NCBI GenBank assembly: GCA_965657945.1
Contig: CBFHPW010000025.1
Location: forward strand, 1-30,406
Direction: 5' to 3'
DNA: 30,406 nucleotides
Source: CAJJDF01 sp965657945
Lineage (GTDB): Bacteria > Bacteroidota > Bacteroidia > Flavobacteriales_D > CAJJDF01
Part shown: piece by piece, positions 23,009-30,406 of the stretch
Position numbering within the stretch: position 1 is the stretch's first letter
Layout: every line of letters begins with the position of its first letter
Made by a program: the position numbers and the translations under genes
Notes under the pieces: model-generated
The model's database searches: none
Told to the model about the DNA's origin: nothing
What the model saw: only the letters and a program-made list of their open reading frames with translations

Positions 23009-24496
23009 ATGAAAGCATATTTAGAAGATGTATTTAAGACTTCAGGAATTCCAACTCATACATTCGTAAGACCAGATGAATATAACACAATTTTAGTTTC
23101 ACTTAGAACTAAGGGAAGATGTTTAGTGGTTGAAGGCCCTTCTGGAATTGGTAAGACTACTTGTGTAATAAAAGTTATTGAAGAATTAGGACTTAATAAA
23201 AATATAACCTCTTTAACTGCAAGAAAAAAAGACGACCTTGAAATGATAAGACTCTTACCGGAATTTCAAGGTATGGGTACTGTAATTATTGATGATTTTC
23301 ATTTATTAGAATTTGATTTAAAATCTTCAATTGCAGACTATATGAAGGTTTTGGCAGATGAAGAAAGGGATAATGATAAATTAATTTTAATAGGAATAAA
23401 CAAGGCTGGGGATTCGTTGGTTCAAATAGCTGGTGATTTAAATAATAGAATTGATACTATCAAGTTTGAGCAAAATCCGCCATATAAAATCAGCGAATTA
23501 ATTGAACTAGGTGAAAAGTCACTTAACATTAAGATTAGTACAAAAGAAGATATAACCTTATTAGCAAAAGGTAGTTTCCACATAGCACAGCTATTATCTA
23601 AAGAAACCTGTATAGACTCTGAAGTTCTAGTAACTTGTGATGAAATAAAAGATTTAAAATCTAGCATTGAGGTTATTAAAGAAAAAGTTCTGTCGGATTT
23701 TGACAGAATATTTTACCCAAAAGCCAGAAAATTTGCAATTGGAAATAGGTTAAGACGAGAAGGAAGAGCACCATATTTGCATCTTCTATATTGGCTTTCT
23801 CAATCTGATGAATGGGCAATTCAAATTGATGATTTATATCTTAAATATCCTGAAAACAAACTGAGTATTACACAAATTGTCGATAAAGGATTTCTTGAAA
23901 CAATTATAAGACAGAATGAAGAACTAAAGGATGTAATCCATTACGATACGAACTCAAGAGTTTTAGCAGTTGAAGATCCAAAATTTATGTTTTATTTAAG
24001 GAATGTTCTTTGGTCTAAATTTGCAGAAAAAGTCGGTTACATTAGTCTAGCTTTCTCAAATAAATATGACTTCGCACTATCGTTTGCTGGTGAGAACAGG
24101 AATCTTGCCTCAAAAATAAATGATTTACTTCTTGAAAGAGAAATCTCTATATTTTATGACAAAAACGAACAATCCAGAATATTAGCGGCAAATGTTGAAG
24201 AGTATTTGGCGCCAATATATAAGTCTGAGGCATATTTTGTTGTAGTATTATTAAGCAAAGATTATCCAAAAAAGATTTGGACAAAATTTGAATCAGATAA
24301 TTTCAAGGAAAGATTTGGCAAAAGTTCAATTATTCCAATTAGGTATTCTGATAATTATCCGGGATTATTTGATGAAACTCAAAAATTAGGAGGTTTAAGT
24401 TTTGACCCGTCAAAAGACCTTAACGAACAAGCTGCAGAAATTGTAAATATCATAGCAGAAAAACTTTCTGAACATAGAAATAAAGAAAAAGCATAA
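23009..24496 (+). CDS. P-loop NTPase fused to TIR domain, probable anti-phage defence protein
   Basis: A 495-residue cytosolic protein. Residues 1-220 hold an AAA/STAND-like NTPase with Walker A GPSGIGKT (43-50) and Walker B VIIDD (92-96), followed by a helical, winged-helix-like linker to about 345. Residues 353-490 form a TIR_2-type domain beginning YDFALSFAGENR, with ISIFYDKNEQ, YFVVVLLSKDYPKK and the WTKFE motif, in which E428 corresponds to the catalytic glutamate of NAD-consuming TIR domains. Bacterial TIR proteins of this kind sense infection and deplete NAD+. There is no large repeat sensor as in Avs or other STAND NTPases, so this would be a compact single-gene system. It lies directly behind repeat R4 and no other defence gene is adjacent. 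Confidence 0.88.
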   Translation: MKAYLEDVFKTSGIPTHTFVRPDEYNTILVSLRTKGRCLVVEGPSGIGKTTCVIKVIEELGLNKNITSLTARKKDDLEMIRLLPEFQGMGTVIIDDFHLLEFDLKSSIADYMKVLADEERDNDKLILIGINKAGDSLVQIAGDLNNRIDTIKFEQNPPYKISELIELGEKSLNIKISTKEDITLLAKGSFHIAQLLSKETCIDSEVLVTCDEIKDLKSSIEVIKEKVLSDFDRIFYPKARKFAIGNRLRREGRAPYLHLLYWLSQSDEWAIQIDDLYLKYPENKLSITQIVDKGFLETIIRQNEELKDVIHYDTNSRVLAVEDPKFMFYLRNVLWSKFAEKVGYISLAFSNKYDFALSFAGENRNLASKINDLLLEREISIFYDKNEQSRILAANVEEYLAPIYKSEAYFVVVLLSKDYPKKIWTKFESDNFKERFGKSSIIPIRYSDNYPGLFDETQKLGGLSFDPSKDLNEQAAEIVNIIAEKLSEHRNKEKA

Positions 24497-24518
24497 AATC
24501 AAAAACGCTCTACAACAG

Positions 24519-24628
24519 AGGCTATAAGTAATTGCTTGTTCTCGCCATTTATTGAAAGTCAAATAGATGTTTTAAGTTTTTGTTTATTAGCAAAGTTATA
24601 AGTTTATACACGCAACTACTCATAGCCT
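24519..24628. repeat. Imperfect 17-bp inverted repeat flanking the end of the island
   Basis: AGGCTATAAGTAATTGC (24519-24535) and GCAACTACTCATAGCCT (24612-24628) match at 15 of 17 positions in inverted orientation. Read on the minus strand, both mismatches become G-U pairs. The structure lies between the TIR gene and the stop of the FKBP gene. Confidence 0.7.
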
Positions 24629-24639
24629 GAACATTCATC

Positions 24640-25158
24640 TCACCTACTCAACCCCAATAACCTCACATCAAAAACAAGGGAAGCCAAAGGAGGGATTTTT
24701 CTGTGGTCGCCCATTAATCCGTGGGCTAAATAAAACGGAACAATTATTTTAGCCTTGTCTCCTACTCTCATGTAGGTTACACCCTCGTGCAGGCCTTGTT
24801 CTACATTGTCTTTTTCTATCTGAAAGGGTTTTGGGCCAATTTCTTTGGAAGAATACAGCACCGTTCCATCGAGGAGCGAAATGGAATATTCTATCATGGC
24901 TTTCATTCCCGGTTCTGCTTTTTCCCCTGTACCTTGGTTGTAAATGAGGTAATGAAGTCCAGATTCTGTCTCTGTCATTTCCCAACCTTTCCGCTGAATA
25001 AATTGATGAATCAGTTCTTGCTCTTCCTGATTCCAAGTTTTGTTCATATCTGCTGTTTCATTTGCACTCGGCACAAGCATGGTTTGTGGTTTTTGTTGTT
25101 CCTCTTTGCACGAAAACAAAACCGCTAAAAACAAGACAAAAGCAATACTTCTTTTCAT
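24640..25158 (-). CDS. FKBP-type peptidyl-prolyl isomerase, lipoprotein
   Basis: A 172-residue lipoprotein (MKRSIAFVLFLAVLFSC, Cys17; then KEEQQKP). An N-terminal helix (QEEQELIHQFIQRKGW) leads into an FKBP domain: GLHYLIYNQGTG, AMIEYSISLLDGTVLYSS, VEQGLHEGVTYMRVGDKAKI, IVPFYLAHG and SLVFDVRLLG. The layout resembles GldI, the FKBP lipoprotein linked to gliding motility in Flavobacterium, but I cannot separate it from other periplasmic FKBPs. It starts 2 bases after the stop of the DHH gene, so the two are co-transcribed. Confidence 0.88.
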   Translation of the reverse strand: MKRSIAFVLFLAVLFSCKEEQQKPQTMLVPSANETADMNKTWNQEEQELIHQFIQRKGWEMTETESGLHYLIYNQGTGEKAEPGMKAMIEYSISLLDGTVLYSSKEIGPKPFQIEKDNVEQGLHEGVTYMRVGDKAKIIVPFYLAHGLMGDHRKIPPLASLVFDVRLLGLSR

Positions 25159-25160
25159 AA

Positions 25161-26192
25161 TTACTGGGTTAACTGAGACAAAAACGTTGGCAATTCCTTT
25201 TTTATTTTATCCACTGTTTCGCTCACTGAAGTATGACTAGCGCCACCGGCAGCATTGATGTGACCTCCGCCTCCAAAGTGTTGCTTAGAAAATTCGTTCA
25301 CCGGTATAGTTCCTTTCGATCTGAAGGATATTTTTACCAATTTGTCGTCTTCTTTGACAAACACAGCCACCTCAATTCCTAGGATAGAGAGTGCCATGTT
25401 TACAAAACCTTCCGTGTACCCTTTCTGTGTGTTATGTGCTAAGAGTTCTTCTTTCGTTAGGCTAATTATGGCTGTTTTTATTTCAGGTAAAACCTCCAAT
25501 TTATTATTGAGCGTGTACCCCAAAAGCGTTAATCTTTCTGGAGTATTCACATCATAAATTGCCTCGTGAATTAGGGAGTGATTCACACCCCGAGAAATAA
25601 GGCTAGCAGCTATTTGGTGAGTTTTTTCGGTAACGGAAGAAAACCGAAAAGATCCAGTATCGGTTAGTATTCCTGTATAGATACAACTTCCCATTTCAGG
25701 GTGAATGCAATCTAAATCGTTCTGCGCTTCTATCAATTCATACACCAATTGACAAGTAGAACAAGAAGAAGTATCTGAGAAAGTAAACTTAGCAAAGTCA
25801 TCGGGCTGCTGATGATGATCAATCATTACTTTAGTCGCCTTGGATTGTTTCAACAACTCTCCCAACTGCTTTCCTACTCTCGATTGTTCGTTGTAATCTA
25901 AGTTAAAAATAACATCAGCTTTAGTAATTAGCTCCGTTACTTTTTCTGTTTGTTTGTCGAAACAAATAATCGATTCTGTTCCTTTCATCCAATTCAAAAA
26001 ATTGGGAAAACCATCGGGATGAATGACTTGGGAATCTATTCCTTTGGCCGCCAAATAATGGTGCAAAGCCAACGTAGAGCCAATTGAATCCCCATCGGGA
26101 CTTTTGTGTCCAAAGATGAGAATGGTTTTGGCTTCCCGTAACACGTTGAACAGTGAATCGAGTTGCTCGGTTGTATACATTGGATTTATCAT
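25161..26192 (-). CDS. nrnA: DHH/DHHA1 phosphoesterase, NrnA-like (oligoribonuclease/pAp phosphatase)
   Basis: A 343-residue enzyme that degrades short RNA oligonucleotides and dephosphorylates pAp to AMP. I start at the ATG at 26192; a TTG two codons upstream is less likely. DHH-domain metal ligands are visible: FGHKSPDGDSIGS (H29, D33, D35), D99 in NLDYNEQ, and the DHH motif (D125-H127, in VMIDHHQQP), plus D in TGILTDTGSFRF. The DHHA1 domain ends with the substrate-binding FGGGGHINAAGG (about 306-317). The gene lies between the PLP enzyme (64 bases upstream) and the FKBP gene. Confidence 0.92.
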   Translation of the reverse strand: MINPMYTTEQLDSLFNVLREAKTILIFGHKSPDGDSIGSTLALHHYLAAKGIDSQVIHPDGFPNFLNWMKGTESIICFDKQTEKVTELITKADVIFNLDYNEQSRVGKQLGELLKQSKATKVMIDHHQQPDDFAKFTFSDTSSCSTCQLVYELIEAQNDLDCIHPEMGSCIYTGILTDTGSFRFSSVTEKTHQIAASLISRGVNHSLIHEAIYDVNTPERLTLLGYTLNNKLEVLPEIKTAIISLTKEELLAHNTQKGYTEGFVNMALSILGIEVAVFVKEDDKLVKISFRSKGTIPVNEFSKQHFGGGGHINAAGGASHTSVSETVDKIKKELPTFLSQLTQ

Positions 26193-26255
26193 AGTCAAAA
26201 GTACAGATTTAATCCCTACAACCTCATTATTTTCAGGAAAAATCCAATTCTTAAT

Positions 26256-27515
26256 TTATTGAATGGCGTCCAATGCCAACCCTATTTCCTCTATCAAATC
26301 TTGTGCATTTTCGACACCTACAGACAATCGAATGAGGTTGGAAGTAATTCCAAATTTCTCTTTGTCCTCTGGTGCAAGTCCAATGTGGGTCATGCTGGCA
26401 GGATGCTGAGCCAAGCTTTCTGTACTACCTAAGCTCACAGCTAACTTGATTACTTTGAGGTTGTTTAAAAATGTAAAAGCTTCCTTTTCACCACCATGAA
26501 CTTCAAATGAAATCATGGCACCAGGCGAGTTGTATTGCTTTTGATAAATTTCATACGTTTTAGAGTTTTTATCTAGGTTACCTAAGTAAAATAACTCCTT
26601 CACTTTGGGGTGAGTACTCAAATAATTAGCCACTTCAATCGCATTATTTTGTTGTTTCTCCATTCTTATCATGAGCGTTTCTAAACTACGAGAAAGTAGC
26701 CAACAAGTATGAGGGTTCGCCATATTTCCTAAGAACGTTCTCAAGGTTTTTACACGAATCATAAGGTCTTGATTTGCCAATACCGCACCAGCAATCAAAT
26801 CACTGTGACCACCGATGTATTTCGTGGCAGAATACACCACCATATCGGCACCCAATTCCATTGGATTAGACCAAATTGGCCCCATGTATGTATTGTCTAC
26901 AGTAAAAATTACTTCTTCCTTATTTTTATCCGTAAATTCATTAGCAATTTCTTTGCACATTGCTATATCAATAAGTGCATTGGTAGGATTGGCTGGAGTT
27001 TCAACAAAAATATGAGTCAATTTATCTGCCTTTCCCGTTTGGTTTATTTTTTCAATCACCTCGGCTTTTGAATATTTGGCATCAAAACAAACGGTGTGAA
27101 CTCCTAATTTATCCAAAAAATGATGAATGAAATGGTCGGTTCCTCCGTAGTTTGGGGAACTGTAAAGCAACAAATCTCCCGGTTTCAAAAACTCCAACAA
27201 CACCGTGGTAATGGCTGACATACCACTTTCGAAAATTGCACTGTCGTCACATTTTCCCCAAAGTGAAAGTCTGTTTTCTACAATCTCTAAATTGGGATTG
27301 TTGATTCTGCTGTAAATCAATCCAAGATTTTCATCCGCCTCCTTTTCTCTCAATCCATAAGCCACCTCAAAAAATGCTTTTCCCTCTTCCGCAGATTTGA
27401 AAACAAAAGTAGAAGTCATAAAAATTGGTGGTTTTATAGCACCTTCTGACAATTCTGGTTTGTATCCATGGGACATCATTAAACTTTCTGGCTTATACTC
27501 TTTTGTGTCTTTCAT
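26256..27515 (-). CDS. Cys/Met metabolism PLP-dependent enzyme (methionine gamma-lyase/cystathionine gamma-synthase type)
   Basis: A 419-residue fold-type I PLP enzyme of trans-sulfuration. The cofactor lysine is K232 in SATKYIGGHSD; D207 (FTVDNTY) holds the pyridine nitrogen; YSR (68-70) supplies phosphate contacts from the partner subunit; SSPNYGGTDH and ETPANPTN are further signatures. It could lyse methionine or form or cleave cystathionine; the sequence does not decide. It lies divergent to an Lrp-type regulator, as amino-acid degradation enzymes often do, which leans toward a lyase. Confidence 0.9.
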   Translation of the reverse strand: MKDTKEYKPESLMMSHGYKPELSEGAIKPPIFMTSTFVFKSAEEGKAFFEVAYGLREKEADENLGLIYSRINNPNLEIVENRLSLWGKCDDSAIFESGMSAITTVLLEFLKPGDLLLYSSPNYGGTDHFIHHFLDKLGVHTVCFDAKYSKAEVIEKINQTGKADKLTHIFVETPANPTNALIDIAMCKEIANEFTDKNKEEVIFTVDNTYMGPIWSNPMELGADMVVYSATKYIGGHSDLIAGAVLANQDLMIRVKTLRTFLGNMANPHTCWLLSRSLETLMIRMEKQQNNAIEVANYLSTHPKVKELFYLGNLDKNSKTYEIYQKQYNSPGAMISFEVHGGEKEAFTFLNNLKVIKLAVSLGSTESLAQHPASMTHIGLAPEDKEKFGITSNLIRLSVGVENAQDLIEEIGLALDAIQ

Positions 27516-27541
27516 AGGTTGAGATTTAAATGGGTTGAATA

Positions 27542-27574
27542 CAAAAATAAAACAAGAAACTCATATTTCGGCAA
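27542..27574 (-). promoter_or_regulatory. Promoter of the Cys/Met PLP enzyme gene
   Basis: On the minus strand: TTG (plus-strand CAA 27572-27574), a 22-base spacer and TATTTTTG (plus 27542-27549), an exact TAnnTTTG. It is 27 bases before the start codon. Confidence 0.6.
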
Positions 27575-27594
27575 CTTAGTTCAAATGCAGAATA

Positions 27595-27667
27595 TTTTCC
27601 TAAGAATTATTGTAATAATAGACATAATTGAAATAATTTTTAATATTTATGAATAGATTTAGGAAAA
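27595..27667. promoter_or_regulatory. Inverted repeats in the divergent promoter region, possible Lrp-type operators
   Basis: TTTTCCTAA (27595-27603) and TTAGGAAAA (27659-27667) are exact reverse complements 55 bases apart, and ATTATT-GT-AATAAT (27606-27619) is a symmetric site between them. The right arm overlaps the regulator gene's -7-like box (TAGATTTA, 27654-27661). AT-rich paired sites at multi-turn spacing suit an octameric Lrp/AsnC protein. Confidence 0.45.
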
Positions 27668-27676
27668 ATTCCCAAA

Positions 27677-28138
27677 ATGAAACTAGACACTATTGACAAA
27701 AAACTGCTGGAATTATTACAGAATGATTCGAAGCTCAACATCAAAGAGATTGCGGCTAAAATGAATTTGACGAAAACCCCCGTCTATGAACGCATCAAAA
27801 AGTTGGAGAAATCGGGTGTCATAGACAAGTATGTGGCTGTGGTGAATCGCGAAAAGTTGGACACCAACATGGTCGTGTTTTGCACCGTAACTTTAGACAG
27901 CCAAAAGTTGGAACAAATTAACGAATTCAATGCGGCTATTTCAAAAATTCCCGAGGTTGTGGAGTGTTACCTAATGGGAGGTTCGAATGATTTTTTACTC
28001 AAAGTAGTGGTGAAAGATTTGAACGAATACCATCTGTTTTCATCGGGAAAATTGGCTGCTTTGCCCAATCTAAGTCAGATAAGAAGTACATTCGTCCTGA
28101 ACGAGATAAAGAAGTCTACGGTGTTTCCTGTTGCCTGA
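27677..28138 (+). CDS. Lrp/AsnC family transcriptional regulator
   Basis: A 153-residue regulator: N-terminal winged helix-turn-helix (KLNIKEIAAKMNLTKTPVYE, about residues 18-37) and a C-terminal RAM domain (VVFCTVTLDSQ, VVECYLMGGSNDFLLKVVVK, SSGKLAALPN) that binds amino acids and drives oligomerisation. Length is typical. It is divergent to the PLP enzyme gene and probably controls it and itself, sensing an amino acid. It ends convergently with plsY. Confidence 0.93.
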   Translation: MKLDTIDKKLLELLQNDSKLNIKEIAAKMNLTKTPVYERIKKLEKSGVIDKYVAVVNREKLDTNMVVFCTVTLDSQKLEQINEFNAAISKIPEVVECYLMGGSNDFLLKVVVKDLNEYHLFSSGKLAALPNLSQIRSTFVLNEIKKSTVFPVA

Positions 28139-28150
28139 AAGAACACTACC

Positions 28151-28765
28151 CTAAAAAATTCTCTTTTCTTCTCCTTTGATTAGTCTTTGAATGTTTTTGG
28201 TGTGGGTGAGGACAATCAAAATGCTCATTACAATAGAAAATACAACCAAAGAATTGTAAGATTCGGGGAACACAAATCCGACAAAAAGAGGAAAAGAGAC
28301 TGCAGCTACCATCGATGACAAAGACACAATTCTGGTTGCGAGTAACATCACTACAAACACCCCAAAACAGGAAAAAGATGCCTCTACATGAAGAGCAATG
28401 ATAATTCCAAGTGCTGTTGCAACTCCTTTGCCTCCTCTAAATCCTGCAAAAACCGGGTAAATATGACCAATTATGGCAGCAACTCCGAACGTAATCTGAG
28501 TGTTTACTGCAGGATTTGACAAAAAACTAGGAAAGAAATAACGCGCCAACACGTAGGCACAAAACCATCCTTTTACGACATCAAACAACAAAACGGGAAT
28601 ACCTGCCTTGGCACCCAACACACGGAAAGTATTGGTAGCTCCAGCATTTCCACTTCCAAAATCTCTCACGTCCTTCTGGTAAAATATTTTTCCTACCCAA
28701 ACGGCTGTAGGAATGGATCCCAAGAGATACGAAATAAGAATACAAGCTATAAATTCTGTGGTCAT
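28151..28765 (-). CDS. plsY: Glycerol-3-phosphate acyltransferase PlsY
   Basis: A 204-residue integral membrane enzyme that transfers acyl groups from acyl-phosphate to glycerol-3-phosphate, the first step of phospholipid synthesis. The three conserved loops are present: SYLLGSIPTA (12-21), FGSGNAGATNTFR (36-48) and GGKGVATALG (near 110-120), separated by about five transmembrane helices, with a basic end (KGEEKRIF). Its start is 11 bases after the stop of the upstream hypothetical gene on the same strand. Confidence 0.95.
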   Translation of the reverse strand: MTTEFIACILISYLLGSIPTAVWVGKIFYQKDVRDFGSGNAGATNTFRVLGAKAGIPVLLFDVVKGWFCAYVLARYFFPSFLSNPAVNTQITFGVAAIIGHIYPVFAGFRGGKGVATALGIIIALHVEASFSCFGVFVVMLLATRIVSLSSMVAAVSFPLFVGFVFPESYNSLVVFSIVMSILIVLTHTKNIQRLIKGEEKRIF

Positions 28766-28776
28766 GTAAGGTGCGT

Positions 28777-30405
28777 TTAGTCTTCGTCAAAACCATCTTC
28801 TTTAACGAAATTATCAAGAAATACAAATGGTTTGGATTTTGAGGAAATTCCAAAGTAAAAATCTTCTTGGTCCTTTTCTCCTTTTATTTTTTTGTCTTTA
28901 GCCGGAATCGCTTCCAGTAATTCTAGGTACGTTTTATCTGTAGAATAGGTCAATAATTCTCCATTGAAATAATCGAAATAATAAAATGAGTTCTCTTTGT
29001 ATTCTATCAACAAAGCAAATTTATCTCCCGATCTTCTTTTCTGAATCTGTACGAATACTTTACACCTTTTATACAATTGATTTTCACCAATGGTAGCAAC
29101 ATTTGCATTTCCCGTAGAAACAAATGACTGAAGGTCTTCATTCCAGTAGAAATTTAAATCAAATAAAGTAATTACGCTGTTCAATTCCTCAGGGAATTTC
29201 ACCATTCGTCCGTTAGTAAACAACTCCCTATTCACCTGCTCAGATTTCGGGCTTGGCACAACATTGTTCAGGTATAAATCGTAATTGGTTTTATCCAATT
29301 GAATGAGTTCCTGGATGGGCGCACTGGCTATTTCTTGGTTCATTTGACTCGTAACCGCAGAATGAAAAGGAAAGCTCACTTTCATTGTTCCATTCATTTG
29401 TAGCACTGTATCTCTCAACTTATTGTAGCTCATCTCACCTACAATTTCTACATTGAATTGATCATTGCTTCCGAATAGGTCCAAATTCCCGATTGAACTA
29501 AAACTGCAATTTTCATTATCGAAACTGATGTAATTTCCGGCAGCTTTGTTATTCAACAATTTCTCTTTTGCACCAATTTCAAACAATCCTTTTTCTTTGT
29601 TGTAAGACAAAAAACCTTCTGATGGGGTAATAGCTTGATCAGTTTCAAATTTTTTATCAGCCAAAAAAGCGGTGTAAAACGATATTTCTCCATCGTTATA
29701 AATCGTAGGGCCCGAAACTTTGTCTGCAAAGGATTCTCCCAGAGGAATAATGATTTTATTGGTGTCTACTATAGCTTGAAATTCAATCCAATCCAATTCT
29801 AATTCCTTACAGTTTGTGATTACTTTGGTTTGTCCATTGTAGTTGGCTCCAATGTCACTTCCTTTTATTAAGATATCACCGAAATACTTAAATTGAGGAC
29901 TCAAATAAAAGTTGGAATCCATAGGAATCTTTCCTTTCGCCACAGTGATTCCCTCTGTATTGGGTTCTATGTTATCAAAAAACACTTTACTGTTAATGGT
30001 AGGGTCAGAAGAAACGATATAATTTCCATTTGCAAGGTATTCTTGACTTGAAAAAATACTGATTTCAGCTTTCGTAAAGCGATGGTATTTAGTCACATAA
30101 TTGGCTAAAATTTGAGAATTGTATAAAGTTGGGAGATCTGCTTTTTCTTTTATTCTCAGTTTTCCATTATTTGGAATTATCCAAGAATCGGCCACTACGA
30201 TGTAAGGAATTTCCTGACACAGCAAAATGTTACTGTCAATAAAATAACTTGCAAATCCAGAGAAGAACCCAAGACCTTTGTGTTCCTTGAGCGAAGAGAT
30301 AAAATTTGGTTTGAGGTTCTTGTTCTCGTCATAATTCTGAAAGTTGGCTGTATCTATGGACTTTTTAAAATTCATTTGATTCTTATCCATAAACCAATCA
30401 AACTC
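28777..30405 (-). CDS. Large hypothetical protein, C-terminal part (5' end outside window)
   Basis: The frame stays open past the ATG at 30390 to the window edge (codons for EFDWF precede it), so the gene begins outside the window. At least 542 residues are visible. Mostly beta-rich, with many short Asn/Asp/Gly turns (GNYIVSSDPT, GSDIGANYNGQTKV, GNLDLFGSNDQFNVEIVGEM), as in proteins made of stacked strands, and a mixed C-terminal domain (FDLNFYWNEDLQSF, KRCKVFVQIQKRRSG). It ends with an acidic tail (EDGFDED). I do not recognise the family. It is upstream of plsY in a probable operon. Confidence 0.75.
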   Translation of the reverse strand, partial: EFDWFMDKNQMNFKKSIDTANFQNYDENKNLKPNFISSLKEHKGLGFFSGFASYFIDSNILLCQEIPYIVVADSWIIPNNGKLRIKEKADLPTLYNSQILANYVTKYHRFTKAEISIFSSQEYLANGNYIVSSDPTINSKVFFDNIEPNTEGITVAKGKIPMDSNFYLSPQFKYFGDILIKGSDIGANYNGQTKVITNCKELELDWIEFQAIVDTNKIIIPLGESFADKVSGPTIYNDGEISFYTAFLADKKFETDQAITPSEGFLSYNKEKGLFEIGAKEKLLNNKAAGNYISFDNENCSFSSIGNLDLFGSNDQFNVEIVGEMSYNKLRDTVLQMNGTMKVSFPFHSAVTSQMNQEIASAPIQELIQLDKTNYDLYLNNVVPSPKSEQVNRELFTNGRMVKFPEELNSVITLFDLNFYWNEDLQSFVSTGNANVATIGENQLYKRCKVFVQIQKRRSGDKFALLIEYKENSFYYFDYFNGELLTYSTDKTYLELLEAIPAKDKKIKGEKDQEDFYFGISSKSKPFVFLDNFVKEDGFDED

Positions 30406-30406
30406 A

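Overview
The window looks like chromosomal DNA of a low-GC member of the Bacteroidota, most likely order Flavobacteriales. Evidence: many short secreted or outer-membrane barrel proteins and lipoproteins, families largely confined to this phylum (DUF2851, DUF4254), A-rich leaders without strong Shine-Dalgarno sequences, and several matches to the Bacteroidota promoter -7 box TAnnTTTG. The genus cannot be fixed from the sequence.

Region 1 (1-17.7 kb) is ordinary core genome. It runs: the end of an M16 peptidase-like gene without a zinc site, an outer-membrane barrel gene, rdgB, a small hypothetical gene, a GlcD-type flavoprotein dehydrogenase, the RNase P RNA gene (rnpB), DUF2851 and PhnA genes on the minus strand, and a five-gene minus-strand run (membrane protein, lipoprotein, xth, LOG family, small membrane protein). 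Plus-strand genes follow: acyl-CoA thioesterase, DUF4254, family-9 glycosyltransferase, and an M48 metalloprotease overlapping an outer-membrane protein. A convergent serine beta-lactamase-like gene ends the region.

Region 2 (about 17.7-24.6 kb) is an AT-rich accessory island and the most interesting part. Four copies of a long non-coding repeat (R1-R4, about 240-540 bp) each stand directly before a transcription unit. Modules 1-3 begin with a lipoprotein gene followed by a second small envelope-type gene. In modules 2 and 3 the repeat continues through the start codon and lipoprotein signal peptide, then stops almost exactly at the lipobox, so two unrelated mature proteins share one leader. 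Module 4 carries a single gene for a P-loop NTPase fused to a TIR domain, a typical anti-phage architecture. No integrase, transposase or reverse transcriptase is visible. I read this as a repeat-driven, recombining locus that loads different lipoprotein pairs and a defence gene behind a constant leader; the molecular function of the lipoprotein pairs is unknown.

Region 3 (24.6-30.4 kb) returns to core genes: an FKBP-type lipoprotein, an NrnA-like DHH phosphoesterase and a Cys/Met PLP enzyme on the minus strand, a divergent Lrp/AsnC regulator with inverted repeats in the shared promoter region, plsY, and the C-terminal part of a large hypothetical protein cut by the window edge.
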